A DNA stretch of 64,000 bases from Jiella sonneratiae (lineage in GTDB: Bacteria > Pseudomonadota > Alphaproteobacteria > Rhizobiales > Rhizobiaceae), in the NCBI RefSeq assembly GCF_017353515.1, contig NZ_JAFMPY010000016.1, positions 43,650-107,649 of the forward strand, written 5' to 3'. Shown here piece after piece: positions 39,464-47,416 of this stretch. The first letter of the stretch is position 1, and the number at the start of each line of letters is the position of its first letter. The notes under the pieces were generated by a model. It was not told the DNA's origin, did not search any database, and saw nothing but the letters and a program-made list of their open reading frames with translations. The translations under genes were made by a program, and so were the position numbers.

Positions 39464-39483
39464 CGACGCAGCGGACCGGCGTC

Positions 39484-40542
39484 TCAGTCCTGCGGGCCCG
39501 CGTCGAAATCGACCTCGTCGACGATTTCGGAGGCCTTCTGGCGATGGCGGGCGATCTCGTCGAGCGGCAACGTGTCGGGATCGAGTTCGCCGAAGGATTT
39601 CACGAGGTCCGACGTCTCGATTCCCGGCTCGACCGGATATTCGTAGTTCAGCTCGGCATAGATCTTCTGCGCCGTGTCGCCCGAGAGAAACTCCATCAAT
39701 CTCACGGCATTCTCGCGGTGCGGGGCGTTCTTCGCGAGGGAGACGCCCGAGACGTTCACATGCGTCCGTCCGTTGTCGAAGGTCGGCATGACCACACGGA
39801 TCGCCGCCGCCCATTCCTTCTGCTCGGGCTCCAGCTCGTCGGTCGCCATCTTGCCGACATAGTAGGTGTTGCCGAGGGCGATGTCGCATTCGCCGGCATA
39901 GATCGCCTTGGCCTGGTCGCGGTCGCCGCCCTCCGGCCGGCGGGCGAGGTTGTCGCGCAGGCCGGTGACCCATTCGCGCGCCGCCTCCTCGCCGTAATGG
40001 GCGATGTAGGCGGCGATCAGCGCGATGTTGTACTGGTGCTGGCCCGAGCGGGTGCAGAGCCGGCCCTTCCATTTCGGATCGGCGAGCTCGGCATAGGTGA
40101 TGGCATCGGCATCGACACGTTCCCGCGAGGCGTAGACGACGCGGGCGCGGGTCGTCAGCGCGAACCACTCGTCGGCGCGGTCGCGGAACTTTTCCGGGAT
40201 GTTCGCGTCGAGCACCGGGCTGTCGACCGGCTGCACGACGCCGGCCTGCTTGGCGGCGTCGAGCCGGCCGATGTCGACGGTCATGATGAGGTCGGCCGGC
40301 GAATTGGCGCCCTCGGCCTTGATGCGCTCCTCGAGCCCCTTGTCGATGAAGATCGTCGCCGTGGAAAGTCCGGTCTTTTCGGTGAAGGCGTCGAGCACCG
40401 GCTGGATCAGATCCGGCTGGCGGGAGGTGTAGATGTTGACGTCGGCGGCGGCGGCGGGCTTCGCCCCCAGAGCGGCGGCTGAAGCGAGGCCGAAGATGAA
40501 AAGCGAGGCGACGGAGCGCTGCCTGGCGGTCTGATGGGTCAT
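39484..40542 (-). CDS. fbpA: Iron(III)-binding periplasmic protein FbpA
   Basis: A 352-residue binding protein with a signal peptide ending near AAAADV. The mature start VNIYTSRQPDLIQPVLDAF and the tyrosine pair of GNTYYVGK (Tyr227, Tyr228), which ligate ferric iron in FbpA/FutA, are visible. The longer in-frame start at 40722 would bury the signal peptide, so the ATG at 40542 was chosen. An Irr-box-like element lies 184 bp upstream, implying iron regulation. Confidence 0.92.
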   Translation of the reverse strand: MTHQTARQRSVASLFIFGLASAAALGAKPAAAADVNIYTSRQPDLIQPVLDAFTEKTGLSTATIFIDKGLEERIKAEGANSPADLIMTVDIGRLDAAKQAGVVQPVDSPVLDANIPEKFRDRADEWFALTTRARVVYASRERVDADAITYAELADPKWKGRLCTRSGQHQYNIALIAAYIAHYGEEAAREWVTGLRDNLARRPEGGDRDQAKAIYAGECDIALGNTYYVGKMATDELEPEQKEWAAAIRVVMPTFDNGRTHVNVSGVSLAKNAPHRENAVRLMEFLSGDTAQKIYAELNYEYPVEPGIETSDLVKSFGELDPDTLPLDEIARHRQKASEIVDEVDFDAGPQD

Positions 40543-40725
40543 CGGGTCTGTCCTCGTCGTCGAAGGGGCGCCGCGGCGGCGGGAGGAAGGAATGTCGGGC
40601 GCGACCGCCTGCCGGCCCTGGCCGGCGACCTTGGCCCGATCGAGGGGGGCCGGTCGCACGCTGGGCGAATCGAGACGTCGCGGCAAGGCCGATAGCACCT
40701 CCCGTCGGGGCAGTAAAATCAATGC

Positions 40726-40742
40726 CTTGGAAGGATTCTAAA
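40726..40742. promoter_or_regulatory. ICE-like Irr box upstream of fbpA
   Basis: CTTGGAAGGATTCTAAA matches the published ICE consensus TTTAGAA-N3-TTCTAAA at 12 of 14 fixed positions; the right half is perfect. Irr is encoded in the same window. It lies 184 bp upstream of the fbpA start, far but workable if the promoter is there. Confidence 0.5.
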
Positions 40743-40926
40743 CTGACCGGCAGCGCCGGCGGGGCACCTGCGGGCGGCGACAGCCAAATCAGGCTGTTAC
40801 GCCGGCGACCGCGGCGCGGTCGGAAACCGGACACCTGCGATCACATATTCGTTCTTCAGGCGGTGCGAGGGCAGTGCAGCGCCGATCGCAGCCTGATTTC
40901 GCCCTCGTGCGGATTCGGCCGTCAAA

Positions 40927-40955
40927 GATGTTTCACGCTGGATTGGTGAAACATC
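40927..40955. promoter_or_regulatory. Perfect 10-bp inverted repeat upstream of the methyltransferase
   Basis: GATGTTTCAC and GTGAAACATC flank a 9-nt centre (19 bp centre to centre), about 57 bp before the methyltransferase start. Geometry fits a dimeric repressor in two adjacent major grooves. No matching regulator is known. Confidence 0.5.
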
Positions 40956-41011
40956 CACGTTTTCAGTGCCTAACGAGAAAGTTTCGAAAAACCGGGCTGT
41001 CAAGACTCGAT

Positions 41012-41734
41012 ATGTCGGACGGTATGCGCAATCTGTCCATTGTCGAAAATTTTCGCAACCAGACGAGAGGTCGAACTTTGTCGAATTCGGAAAACACAAT
41101 CCATGCATCCCACGGGCTCGATGGAAACTCCAGCAAGCTCGAAAAATACTATGCAGATTGGGCCGAACGCTACGACAACGACGTCCAGAGTGAAGAGTAT
41201 GGCGGCCCGAAAGCGATCGCCAGCATCGCGCTGATGGTCGCCGAGAGCTATCTTGCCCGGGATCCGAAGACGATCCGCGTGCTCGATGCCGGCTGCGGTA
41301 CCGGGCTCGCCGGGATCGAACTGAAGGAAAAGGGCTTCGAGGCGATCGACGGGTTCGATCTGTCGCAGGAGATGTGCGACATCGCCCGCGACACCGGCGT
41401 CTACGACAAGCTCGCCGCGAATGTCGACCTGAACGTCGAGAAGGACCCGGTCTTCGCCGAGCGCTACGATCTCGTCGTCTGCTGCGGCGTCTTCACCCTC
41501 GGCCATGTCGAGCCGAAGGGCCTCAGGCAGCTCGCGGCCTATCTGTCCGACGGCGGCTATCTCGTGGCGTCGACCCGCAACAGCTATCTCGAAGGCTCGG
41601 ACTTCGAGGCGGCGAGCCGCAGGATCGAGGAGGCCGGCGACCTGCATCTCGTCGCGAGCCTGCCGGACGCCCGCTACATCGCCGAGGAGGGCGCGCATTA
41701 CTGGGTCTACGGCAAGGGACGCAGGACGGTCTGA
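41012..41734 (+). CDS. Class I SAM-dependent methyltransferase
   Basis: A Rossmann-fold methyltransferase of about 240 residues. Motif I is VLDAGCGTG, followed by IDGFDLSQEMCDIAR (motif II) and YDLVVCCGVFTLGHV (motif IV), with an N-terminal KYYADWAERYDNDV segment typical of small-molecule methyltransferases. The start is uncertain: ATG 41012, ATG 41024, or TTG 41078, the last having the best Shine-Dalgarno (GAGAGG). Substrate unknown. A strong terminator follows. Confidence 0.8.
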   Translation: MSDGMRNLSIVENFRNQTRGRTLSNSENTIHASHGLDGNSSKLEKYYADWAERYDNDVQSEEYGGPKAIASIALMVAESYLARDPKTIRVLDAGCGTGLAGIELKEKGFEAIDGFDLSQEMCDIARDTGVYDKLAANVDLNVEKDPVFAERYDLVVCCGVFTLGHVEPKGLRQLAAYLSDGGYLVASTRNSYLEGSDFEAASRRIEEAGDLHLVASLPDARYIAEEGAHYWVYGKGRRTV

Positions 41735-41810
41735 GCGACACCCGGCCTTTTGCCGCGCGGCGGGGGACGACCCCGCCGGCAGCAAGGCATCAAAGTGATT
41801 TGGGTTCTGG

Positions 41811-41842
41811 AGGGCCGTCCGTTCGGGCGGCCCTTCTTCTTT
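41811..41842 (+). terminator. Intrinsic terminator between convergent genes
   Basis: AGGGCCG/CGGCCCT stem with an inner loop around TTCG, followed by TTCTTCTTT. It separates the methyltransferase from the convergent PAS kinase gene. Confidence 0.8.
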
Positions 41843-41860
41843 GCCGCCTCCGGAAGCCGC

Positions 41861-44800
41861 TCAGTCGAGCAGCACCCGGGCCGGCGGAAAGCGCAGCTCC
41901 ACCAGCGTTCCCTCGCCGGGCGTCGAGGCGATGGTGAACTCCGCCCGGTTCGCCTCGGCGAGAGCCCTCGTCAGCGGCAGGCCGAGCCGGCCGCTCTCCG
42001 AACCGGCCTGGCCGGTGATCCTGCCGGGTCCGCGCAGGGCGCTGTCGATTTCGTCCTGGCGCATGCCGATGCCGCTGTCGCGGAACCGCAGCGAGACGCC
42101 TTCGGCTTCGTCGTGGCGCAGCGAGATGATGAGCTGGCCGCCGGCCGGCGTCGAACGGATCGAATTGGCCACGAGGTTGGTAGTGATCTGACGGATCGTG
42201 TCGCGGTCTCCGACCACCGGTGGCACCGAAGAGGGCAGGTGGGTGCGCAGGATGACGCGGGCGCGGTTGGCCTGCGGCGCCATGACCGCCGCCACCTCGG
42301 TGACGACCTCCGCCAGCGAGACGGCCTCGAAGGTGAGTTCCTGCCGGCCGGTCTCGACGCGGGCGAGGTCGTGCAGGATGGTGGCGAGGTCGATGACCTG
42401 GCGGCCGGAGCGCTTGATGTCGCCGAGATATTCGAGATAGCGCTCGTTGCCCACCGGCCCGAGGCTCTCGGTGCCGATCAGATCGGCAAAGCCGATGATC
42501 GCATCGACGGGATCGCGGATCTCGCGCGCCACTTCCCAAAGGAAGGTGCTCTTCTGGAGGTTGGCGGCCTCGGCCGCGGCCTGGTCCTTGAGGGCGGTCT
42601 CCTCCGCCCGCTTCCACGGCGTGATGTCGTTGACGACGGCACAATAGCCCGCCGTGCCCGGCACGCGGCCGAGCGAGACCGACAGCGGCAGGAATCCGCC
42701 GCCGGCAACGCGCCCGATGACGTCGCGGCGGGCGAACCATTTGCCGGCGCCCCCCGCCGTGTCCGCCTCGAAGCGCGGGTCGGTCGGCTCCTCCCCGGCG
42801 AGCAGTCGCTTGATCGCCTTCTGGCTCTCGTGGGCGAAGAGCGTGACGAAGGGCCGGCCGGCGATGTCGCTCGCCGGGATGTCGAAGAGACGCTGCGCCG
42901 CCCGGCTCATTGCCGTGATCATGCCCGCGTCGTCGACGATCACCACCCCGTCGGCCGCCAGATCGAGCAGCGGATCGGAAAAGACCCCCGAGGAAACCGG
43001 CGGGGCATGGGCCTCCGCCCGCTCGAAGGTCTCGCTGGTGATCAGTGAAAGCCGCGGCGTCGCGAAGAAGGAGAATACGAGGCAGTGGGCGCCGGCGACG
43101 CGGCTGCGCTGCATGCGGGCCCGGATCGCGATCGTCTGGCCGTTGGCGCGGCGAAGGCGCAGGAAGTCCGCATCGCCCTCGCGCCGCTCCATGATCAGGC
43201 CGTCGAAGCCGCCGGCGTCCTTCAGCGCGTCGAGGTCCGTCCGGCCGGCGAGATCGAGGAAGTCGCGATTGGCATAGACGAGTTCGTCGCCCGCCTGGAC
43301 GAGGATCGGCAGGGGAAGCGAGCCGTAGACCCGTTCGAGCGCGGCGGCGAGGCCGCCCGCGGCATCGCCGTCCTCCGCGGCTCCGGAAGGCGGCTGCGGA
43401 TCGCCGGCGGCGCGGCCCGCCGCGTCGTCGGCGCGCGTCGTCTCGGCGCTGGGCGGCGCGTCTCTACCAGATGGCTCCGGGCTCCGTCCGGCCGGCGTGT
43501 CGGCTCCGTCGCCGGCGCCACCGCCGCCCTCGCCGGTCGTGGAAACGGGAAGCCGCGCTCCTTCGATCGCCTCGATCCGCTCCGAGGCGGCGCGGACCGC
43601 ATCGGCGAGGTCACGCGGCTCCGAACTTTGCGACAGGGTCTCGCCGATTGCCCGGAAGGCGGCCTCCTCGGTCTGGCTGAGGGACGAGTTGGGCGCCTTG
43701 CGGCGCTCCTCGAGGCGGATGATCTTGTCGCCCGATGCCGTCTCGCCGTCGTCGCGATGGGCCTCGTCGCCCGGCGCGGTCTCCTGGGCTGCCGGACGGT
43801 GATCGGGGTCGCGGCGGCCGAAGCTCACCGGCGGGCTCGCCGCCCCGATGCTCTTCATGAAGACCGGCATCGGATCGCCGGCCTCCTCCGCGGCGTCCGC
43901 GGCGGCCGTGTCCTCCCGGACGCCGGCTCTTTCGAACGCCATGCGGGGATCAAGTCCGAGCGCGTCGGGATCGTCGACGGCGTCGGCGAGGCGGACCACG
44001 CCGAAGCCGCGGAAACCGTCGAAGCTGCGGTCGCGGGCGTAGATCGGCAGCGCGGCGAGGTCGACGGGCACCTTCATGGACGTCCGTTCGAGCGGCCACA
44101 TCACGGTGCGCCCGGACCAGGTGTCGCGACGCGACAAAAGCCGGCGCAGCGCGCCGTCGGCGTCGAAGCCGTAGGCACGCGCGACCTCGTCGACGCTGCG
44201 GTCGACGACGGCTGCCGAGAGCGGGCCGACCGCCGCGGCAAATTCCGGCGAGAGGGAGCGGAAGCGCCCCTCGCTGTCGACCCGCCAGACGAACCGGACG
44301 GGGTCGCCGCCCGGCCGGGGGGTGAACTCGCTCTCCGGCGCGGCTTCGTCGGCGTCGCCGCCGGCGTGGAAGTCCGCTGCCGTCGCCGGACGCGTCTGCG
44401 GCGCCTCCGGCTGCGACGTCCCGGCGGGGGGCGGGGATCCGGCTTCCGCCGCCGCGGCATCGGCAGGCTCCGCTTGATCCTCACCGGCTTCGCCCGGCTC
44501 GCCTGCCGTGTCGCTTCCGTCGCCATCGCGGCCGTCGGCTTCTTGGTCGGCAAGCTGTTCGCCGTCCGCAGAGGGGGGCCTGGCCTCGCCCTGATCCGGC
44601 ATGGCCGGGGCATCTCCCGGAGCGGTTTTGCGCGGGGCCTCGGTCCCGGCCGGATCGTCGTCACCCACTGCGGCCGCGTCGTCGCTGGTTTTGCCCAGGT
44701 CGGACGGGCTTTCTGCGGACGCCGCCGCCGCCGTCTCGTCACCGGCTGCGCCGCTCGGAGGCATGGATGAAGCCTCCTCGCCCGATCCGGCATCCGGAGC

Positions 44801-45898
44801 CGCGGTTTTGTGCGGCGCGCTCGGCGCGGCACCCCAGACGGAATGACGGCGCGCTGGCTTGGCGTCAATTGATGCGGAAGCCTCGGGAGGTGTGGGCAAG
44901 ATCTCTTCTGCCGGCGTTTCCGGCGGCACCTGCTCTTCGTGGACTGGCTCCGCCGCGTCGGTCGCAAGGCTCGAGGGCAGGGGATCCTCCTCCGGGCCCT
45001 TATCGGAATGGCGATCGGCGTCTTCGGCAAGCGGAGCGGCGGCCTCGGCTCCGTCGCCTTCCGCCGGAAGGGACTCGGCCTCGTCCGCATCGGCCGTCGC
45101 TGCGCTCGGCGCCGGACCGGTCGCCGCACTCCCCCAGTTCGACCGGACGATCCTCGACGAGGTGCCGGGCGCGGCGGCGGCTGCGGTCGTTGCCGGGCTG
45201 TCGGCGGTTTCCTCGGGGGCCGGCCGCTGGCGCGCGGCGACGTTTTCGCCCTCGTCGGTCTGCGGCTGCTGATGCTCGGCGGGACCCAGCGGCAAGGCGA
45301 GGAGCCGGTCGGGCGCGACCCGCGCGAGGAGGAAACGCTGTTCCGCCGCCGTGACCTCGGCGAGGTCGTGCTGGCGGGCGAGCAGGCGGGCGATCCTGTC
45401 GGCGCCGGCGAGATCGTCTCCCGCCAGCGTCTCGGCCGCCGCATCGGGGGCGACGAGCCGCGCCGTCGGCGCATCGGCGAGGCCGGCTTCCCGAAGCAGC
45501 GCGGCGTCGCGCCCGCCGGCGGCATAGGCGGGGCGCCGGGCCTTCGTCGCCAGAAGGGCGAAAGACGGGGCCGGATCCGTTTCCGTCTCTAAGGGGGAGA
45601 CCAGCCGCAGCTCCGCCGGCACGGCGGCCGCGCGGGCGCCGCCGATGTTGCGCAGCATCAGCTGGGTGCGGCCGGTCCGCCCGAGCAGGCGGCGGGCTCC
45701 CGAGATCTGGCCGAGCACGGAGGCGCCGGCCGCCGGTTCCGCCTGGGGCCCGGGCGCCGGAAGAGAAAAGGTCGCGGCGCCGGCGACATTCGCCCACAGC
45801 ACCGCCGTCAGATCCGGATTCAGAACCAGCAGGGCAGTCTCGGCGGTGTTAGCCTCGCGAACGGCGGGGCTTGCCATCAGGGCCAGCATCTGTCGCAT
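41861..45898 (-). CDS. CbrA/PdhS-like PAS sensor protein with degenerate histidine kinase core
   Basis: A 1345-residue cytoplasmic protein. It has an N-terminal PAS-like region, a long Ala/Glu/Pro/Asp-rich disordered segment (about 215-520), a PAS-like domain (about 530-640), a second linker, two PAS domains (about 870-950 and 985-1090), and a HisKA/HATPase core (1115-1345). The H-box reads VAREIRDPVDAIIGF: Arg1125 (CGC, 42526-42524) replaces the phospho-accepting His of HEIRTPL. The N box (NLVANSIRSTPAGG) and DSGIGM are kept, but the G2 box is SGRLGLP rather than GTGLGLP. The C-terminal half resembles Rhizobiales cell-cycle kinases acting on DivK. It is divergent from a phasin. The start ATG 45898 is preferred over a TTG at 45964. 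Confidence 0.82.
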   Translation of the reverse strand: MRQMLALMASPAVREANTAETALLVLNPDLTAVLWANVAGAATFSLPAPGPQAEPAAGASVLGQISGARRLLGRTGRTQLMLRNIGGARAAAVPAELRLVSPLETETDPAPSFALLATKARRPAYAAGGRDAALLREAGLADAPTARLVAPDAAAETLAGDDLAGADRIARLLARQHDLAEVTAAEQRFLLARVAPDRLLALPLGPAEHQQPQTDEGENVAARQRPAPEETADSPATTAAAAAPGTSSRIVRSNWGSAATGPAPSAATADADEAESLPAEGDGAEAAAPLAEDADRHSDKGPEEDPLPSSLATDAAEPVHEEQVPPETPAEEILPTPPEASASIDAKPARRHSVWGAAPSAPHKTAAPDAGSGEEASSMPPSGAAGDETAAAASAESPSDLGKTSDDAAAVGDDDPAGTEAPRKTAPGDAPAMPDQGEARPPSADGEQLADQEADGRDGDGSDTAGEPGEAGEDQAEPADAAAAEAGSPPPAGTSQPEAPQTRPATAADFHAGGDADEAAPESEFTPRPGGDPVRFVWRVDSEGRFRSLSPEFAAAVGPLSAAVVDRSVDEVARAYGFDADGALRRLLSRRDTWSGRTVMWPLERTSMKVPVDLAALPIYARDRSFDGFRGFGVVRLADAVDDPDALGLDPRMAFERAGVREDTAAADAAEEAGDPMPVFMKSIGAASPPVSFGRRDPDHRPAAQETAPGDEAHRDDGETASGDKIIRLEERRKAPNSSLSQTEEAAFRAIGETLSQSSEPRDLADAVRAASERIEAIEGARLPVSTTGEGGGGAGDGADTPAGRSPEPSGRDAPPSAETTRADDAAGRAAGDPQPPSGAAEDGDAAGGLAAALERVYGSLPLPILVQAGDELVYANRDFLDLAGRTDLDALKDAGGFDGLIMERREGDADFLRLRRANGQTIAIRARMQRSRVAGAHCLVFSFFATPRLSLITSETFERAEAHAPPVSSGVFSDPLLDLAADGVVIVDDAGMITAMSRAAQRLFDIPASDIAGRPFVTLFAHESQKAIKRLLAGEEPTDPRFEADTAGGAGKWFARRDVIGRVAGGGFLPLSVSLGRVPGTAGYCAVVNDITPWKRAEETALKDQAAAEAANLQKSTFLWEVAREIRDPVDAIIGFADLIGTESLGPVGNERYLEYLGDIKRSGRQVIDLATILHDLARVETGRQELTFEAVSLAEVVTEVAAVMAPQANRARVILRTHLPSSVPPVVGDRDTIRQITTNLVANSIRSTPAGGQLIISLRHDEAEGVSLRFRDSGIGMRQDEIDSALRGPGRITGQAGSESGRLGLPLTRALAEANRAEFTIASTPGEGTLVELRFPPARVLLD

Positions 45899-46056
45899 CA
45901 AGGTGGTCGCCTTGGTTCTTTCGTTGCTACCGCCACACGCGCGCCGCCGGTGAGGCCCGTCCAATCCGCTTTTAAGGTTTCATTCATAGTGATGCGGGCG
46001 GGACGAATAAAGAACCCCGGCCGATCCCCCACCGTTGACTTGCAAAACGGTTAATG

Positions 46057-46106
46057 TTTGCGCAATTGCGAAAAAGTTGATCGTTCGTGTTGCAGTGCAG
46101 CATAAA
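46057..46106 (+). promoter_or_regulatory. Phasin promoter with PhaR-type box
   Basis: TTGATC (46077-46082) and CATAAA (46101-46106) with an 18-bp spacer form a plausible promoter about 80 bp before the phasin start. The spacer holds TTGC-AGT-GCAG (46090-46100), close to the CTGC-N3-GCAG site bound by PhaR in Paracoccus. A near-palindrome TTTGCGCAATTGCGAAAA (46057-46074) sits just upstream. Confidence 0.45.
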
Positions 46107-46185
46107 CGATGGTATGACACCTAACGGAATGGGGCGGTCGACGCCCCGGCGACAAGAAGAACATGATCGAAGAGGAGATAGCCAG

Positions 46186-46641
46186 ATGGCCGACGTCCAT
46201 GGTGACCCGTTTGCAATGCCCAATGCCCAGTCGATCCTCGGGATGGATCCTGCGCAGATGAACGAGACCTTCCGCTCCATGACCCAGAAGTCGATGGAGC
46301 AGTCGAAGGAAGCCTACGGCCGGATGAAGGCCGCCGCCGACGAGGCGACGAAGGCTCTGGAGACGACGATGGAGAGCGCCCATCAGGGTTCGCTCCAGCT
46401 GTCGAAGAAGGCCATCGACGCGATGCGCACCAATGCCGAGCTCGGTTTCCAGCACCTCGATTCGATGATGTCGGCGAAGTCCTTCGCCGAGGTGATCGAG
46501 ATGCAGACCGCCTATGTGCGCAAGCAGGTCGAGATGGCGACCGACCAGGTGAAGGACATGCAGGCGCTGACGCAGTCCGTCGCGCAGGACATGATGAAGC
46601 CGGGCCGCGAAGCCTTCGAGAAGGCCACCAAGGGCAACTGA
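46186..46641 (+). CDS. Phasin family protein
   Basis: A 151-residue, almost entirely helical protein: MDPAQMNETFRSMTQKSMEQ through MKPGREAFEKATKGN, with the heptad-like A/M/Q-rich pattern and the EMQTAYVRKQVEMATDQVKDM segment of phasin_2 proteins. Phasins coat polyhydroxyalkanoate granules and modulate their size; some act in stress. GAGGAG lies 9 nt before the ATG. It is monocistronic, closed by a strong terminator. Confidence 0.9.
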   Translation: MADVHGDPFAMPNAQSILGMDPAQMNETFRSMTQKSMEQSKEAYGRMKAAADEATKALETTMESAHQGSLQLSKKAIDAMRTNAELGFQHLDSMMSAKSFAEVIEMQTAYVRKQVEMATDQVKDMQALTQSVAQDMMKPGREAFEKATKGN

Positions 46642-46694
46642 GCCCTCAAGCCTCGGCAATCGCCGCCGCCGCCGACGAGGCGGCAACAAGATGG

Positions 46695-46726
46695 AAGGAC
46701 CGCCCGCAGCGGTCCTTCGTCGTTTT
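46695..46726 (+). terminator. Intrinsic terminator after the phasin gene
   Basis: AAGGACCGC/GCGGTCCTT perfect 9-bp stem with a CCGCA loop, followed by CGTCGTTTT. Confidence 0.85.
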
Positions 46727-46813
46727 CGGGGGCGGGCACCATTCTCCCAGTGCGGCCCGGGCTTGCATCGCCCGACGAAAATCACTATCCGGTCTTTGCC
46801 GATTGGATGGCAC

Positions 46814-46890
<77 letters not shown>

Positions 46891-47416
46891 CTCGCCAGCC
46901 GCCGATCCTCCCGAATTCGATCCTGCAACCGTTCGTTCCGGCAGCTTCATGCCTGGTCGAATGGAGAGCTCAATAAACTCGCTGCCGGCGCACGAGCTGG
47001 GGCCCCGGCAGGTCTGGCCTCTGCGACGATCGCGCCGGCTTCGACCGGAAGCGTTGCCGGAACTGATCGGCGGCTTGCTTGCGCATTCCCCTTTCCTGGC
47101 CGTCCTTGCCAAAAGGGCTCTCGCCTCCGCCCGGCGCAAGCCTAAGTCAGCCCCAGCGAGGCAGCGCGGCTTTCGCGCGCATCCAACGCTTCCGCCTCGC
47201 CGCAGAGATGCCGTCCGCGCGGCGAGATCGAACGGTCTTCGACGAGGCGCGGGATTGACGGCGGCCGCCTGAGGCGTGATGCCTCGCCGCGACACCTGCC
47301 GGCGGAGCGCCGCATCGGCACGGCACGCGCCTCTTCGGCGCGCCCTCCCACCGCCGGCGGGAAATCTTTTCGACGGGCGGCGGCAACGATTTGAAACCGG
47401 AACAGAAGGTTCGACC
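46891..47416. other. Intergenic region after tRNA-His
   Basis: About 525 bp with no supported gene on either strand. tRNA 3' ends are common integration sites, but I see no integrase or repeated tRNA end here. Confidence 0.4.

Larger units (their letters stand above)
40543..41011. other. Divergent promoter region fbpA / methyltransferase
   Basis: About 470 bp without a gene. It contains an Irr-box-like dyad near 40.73 kb and a perfect 10-bp inverted repeat at 40927-40955. The right half is more AT-rich than the surrounding genes. Confidence 0.5.
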
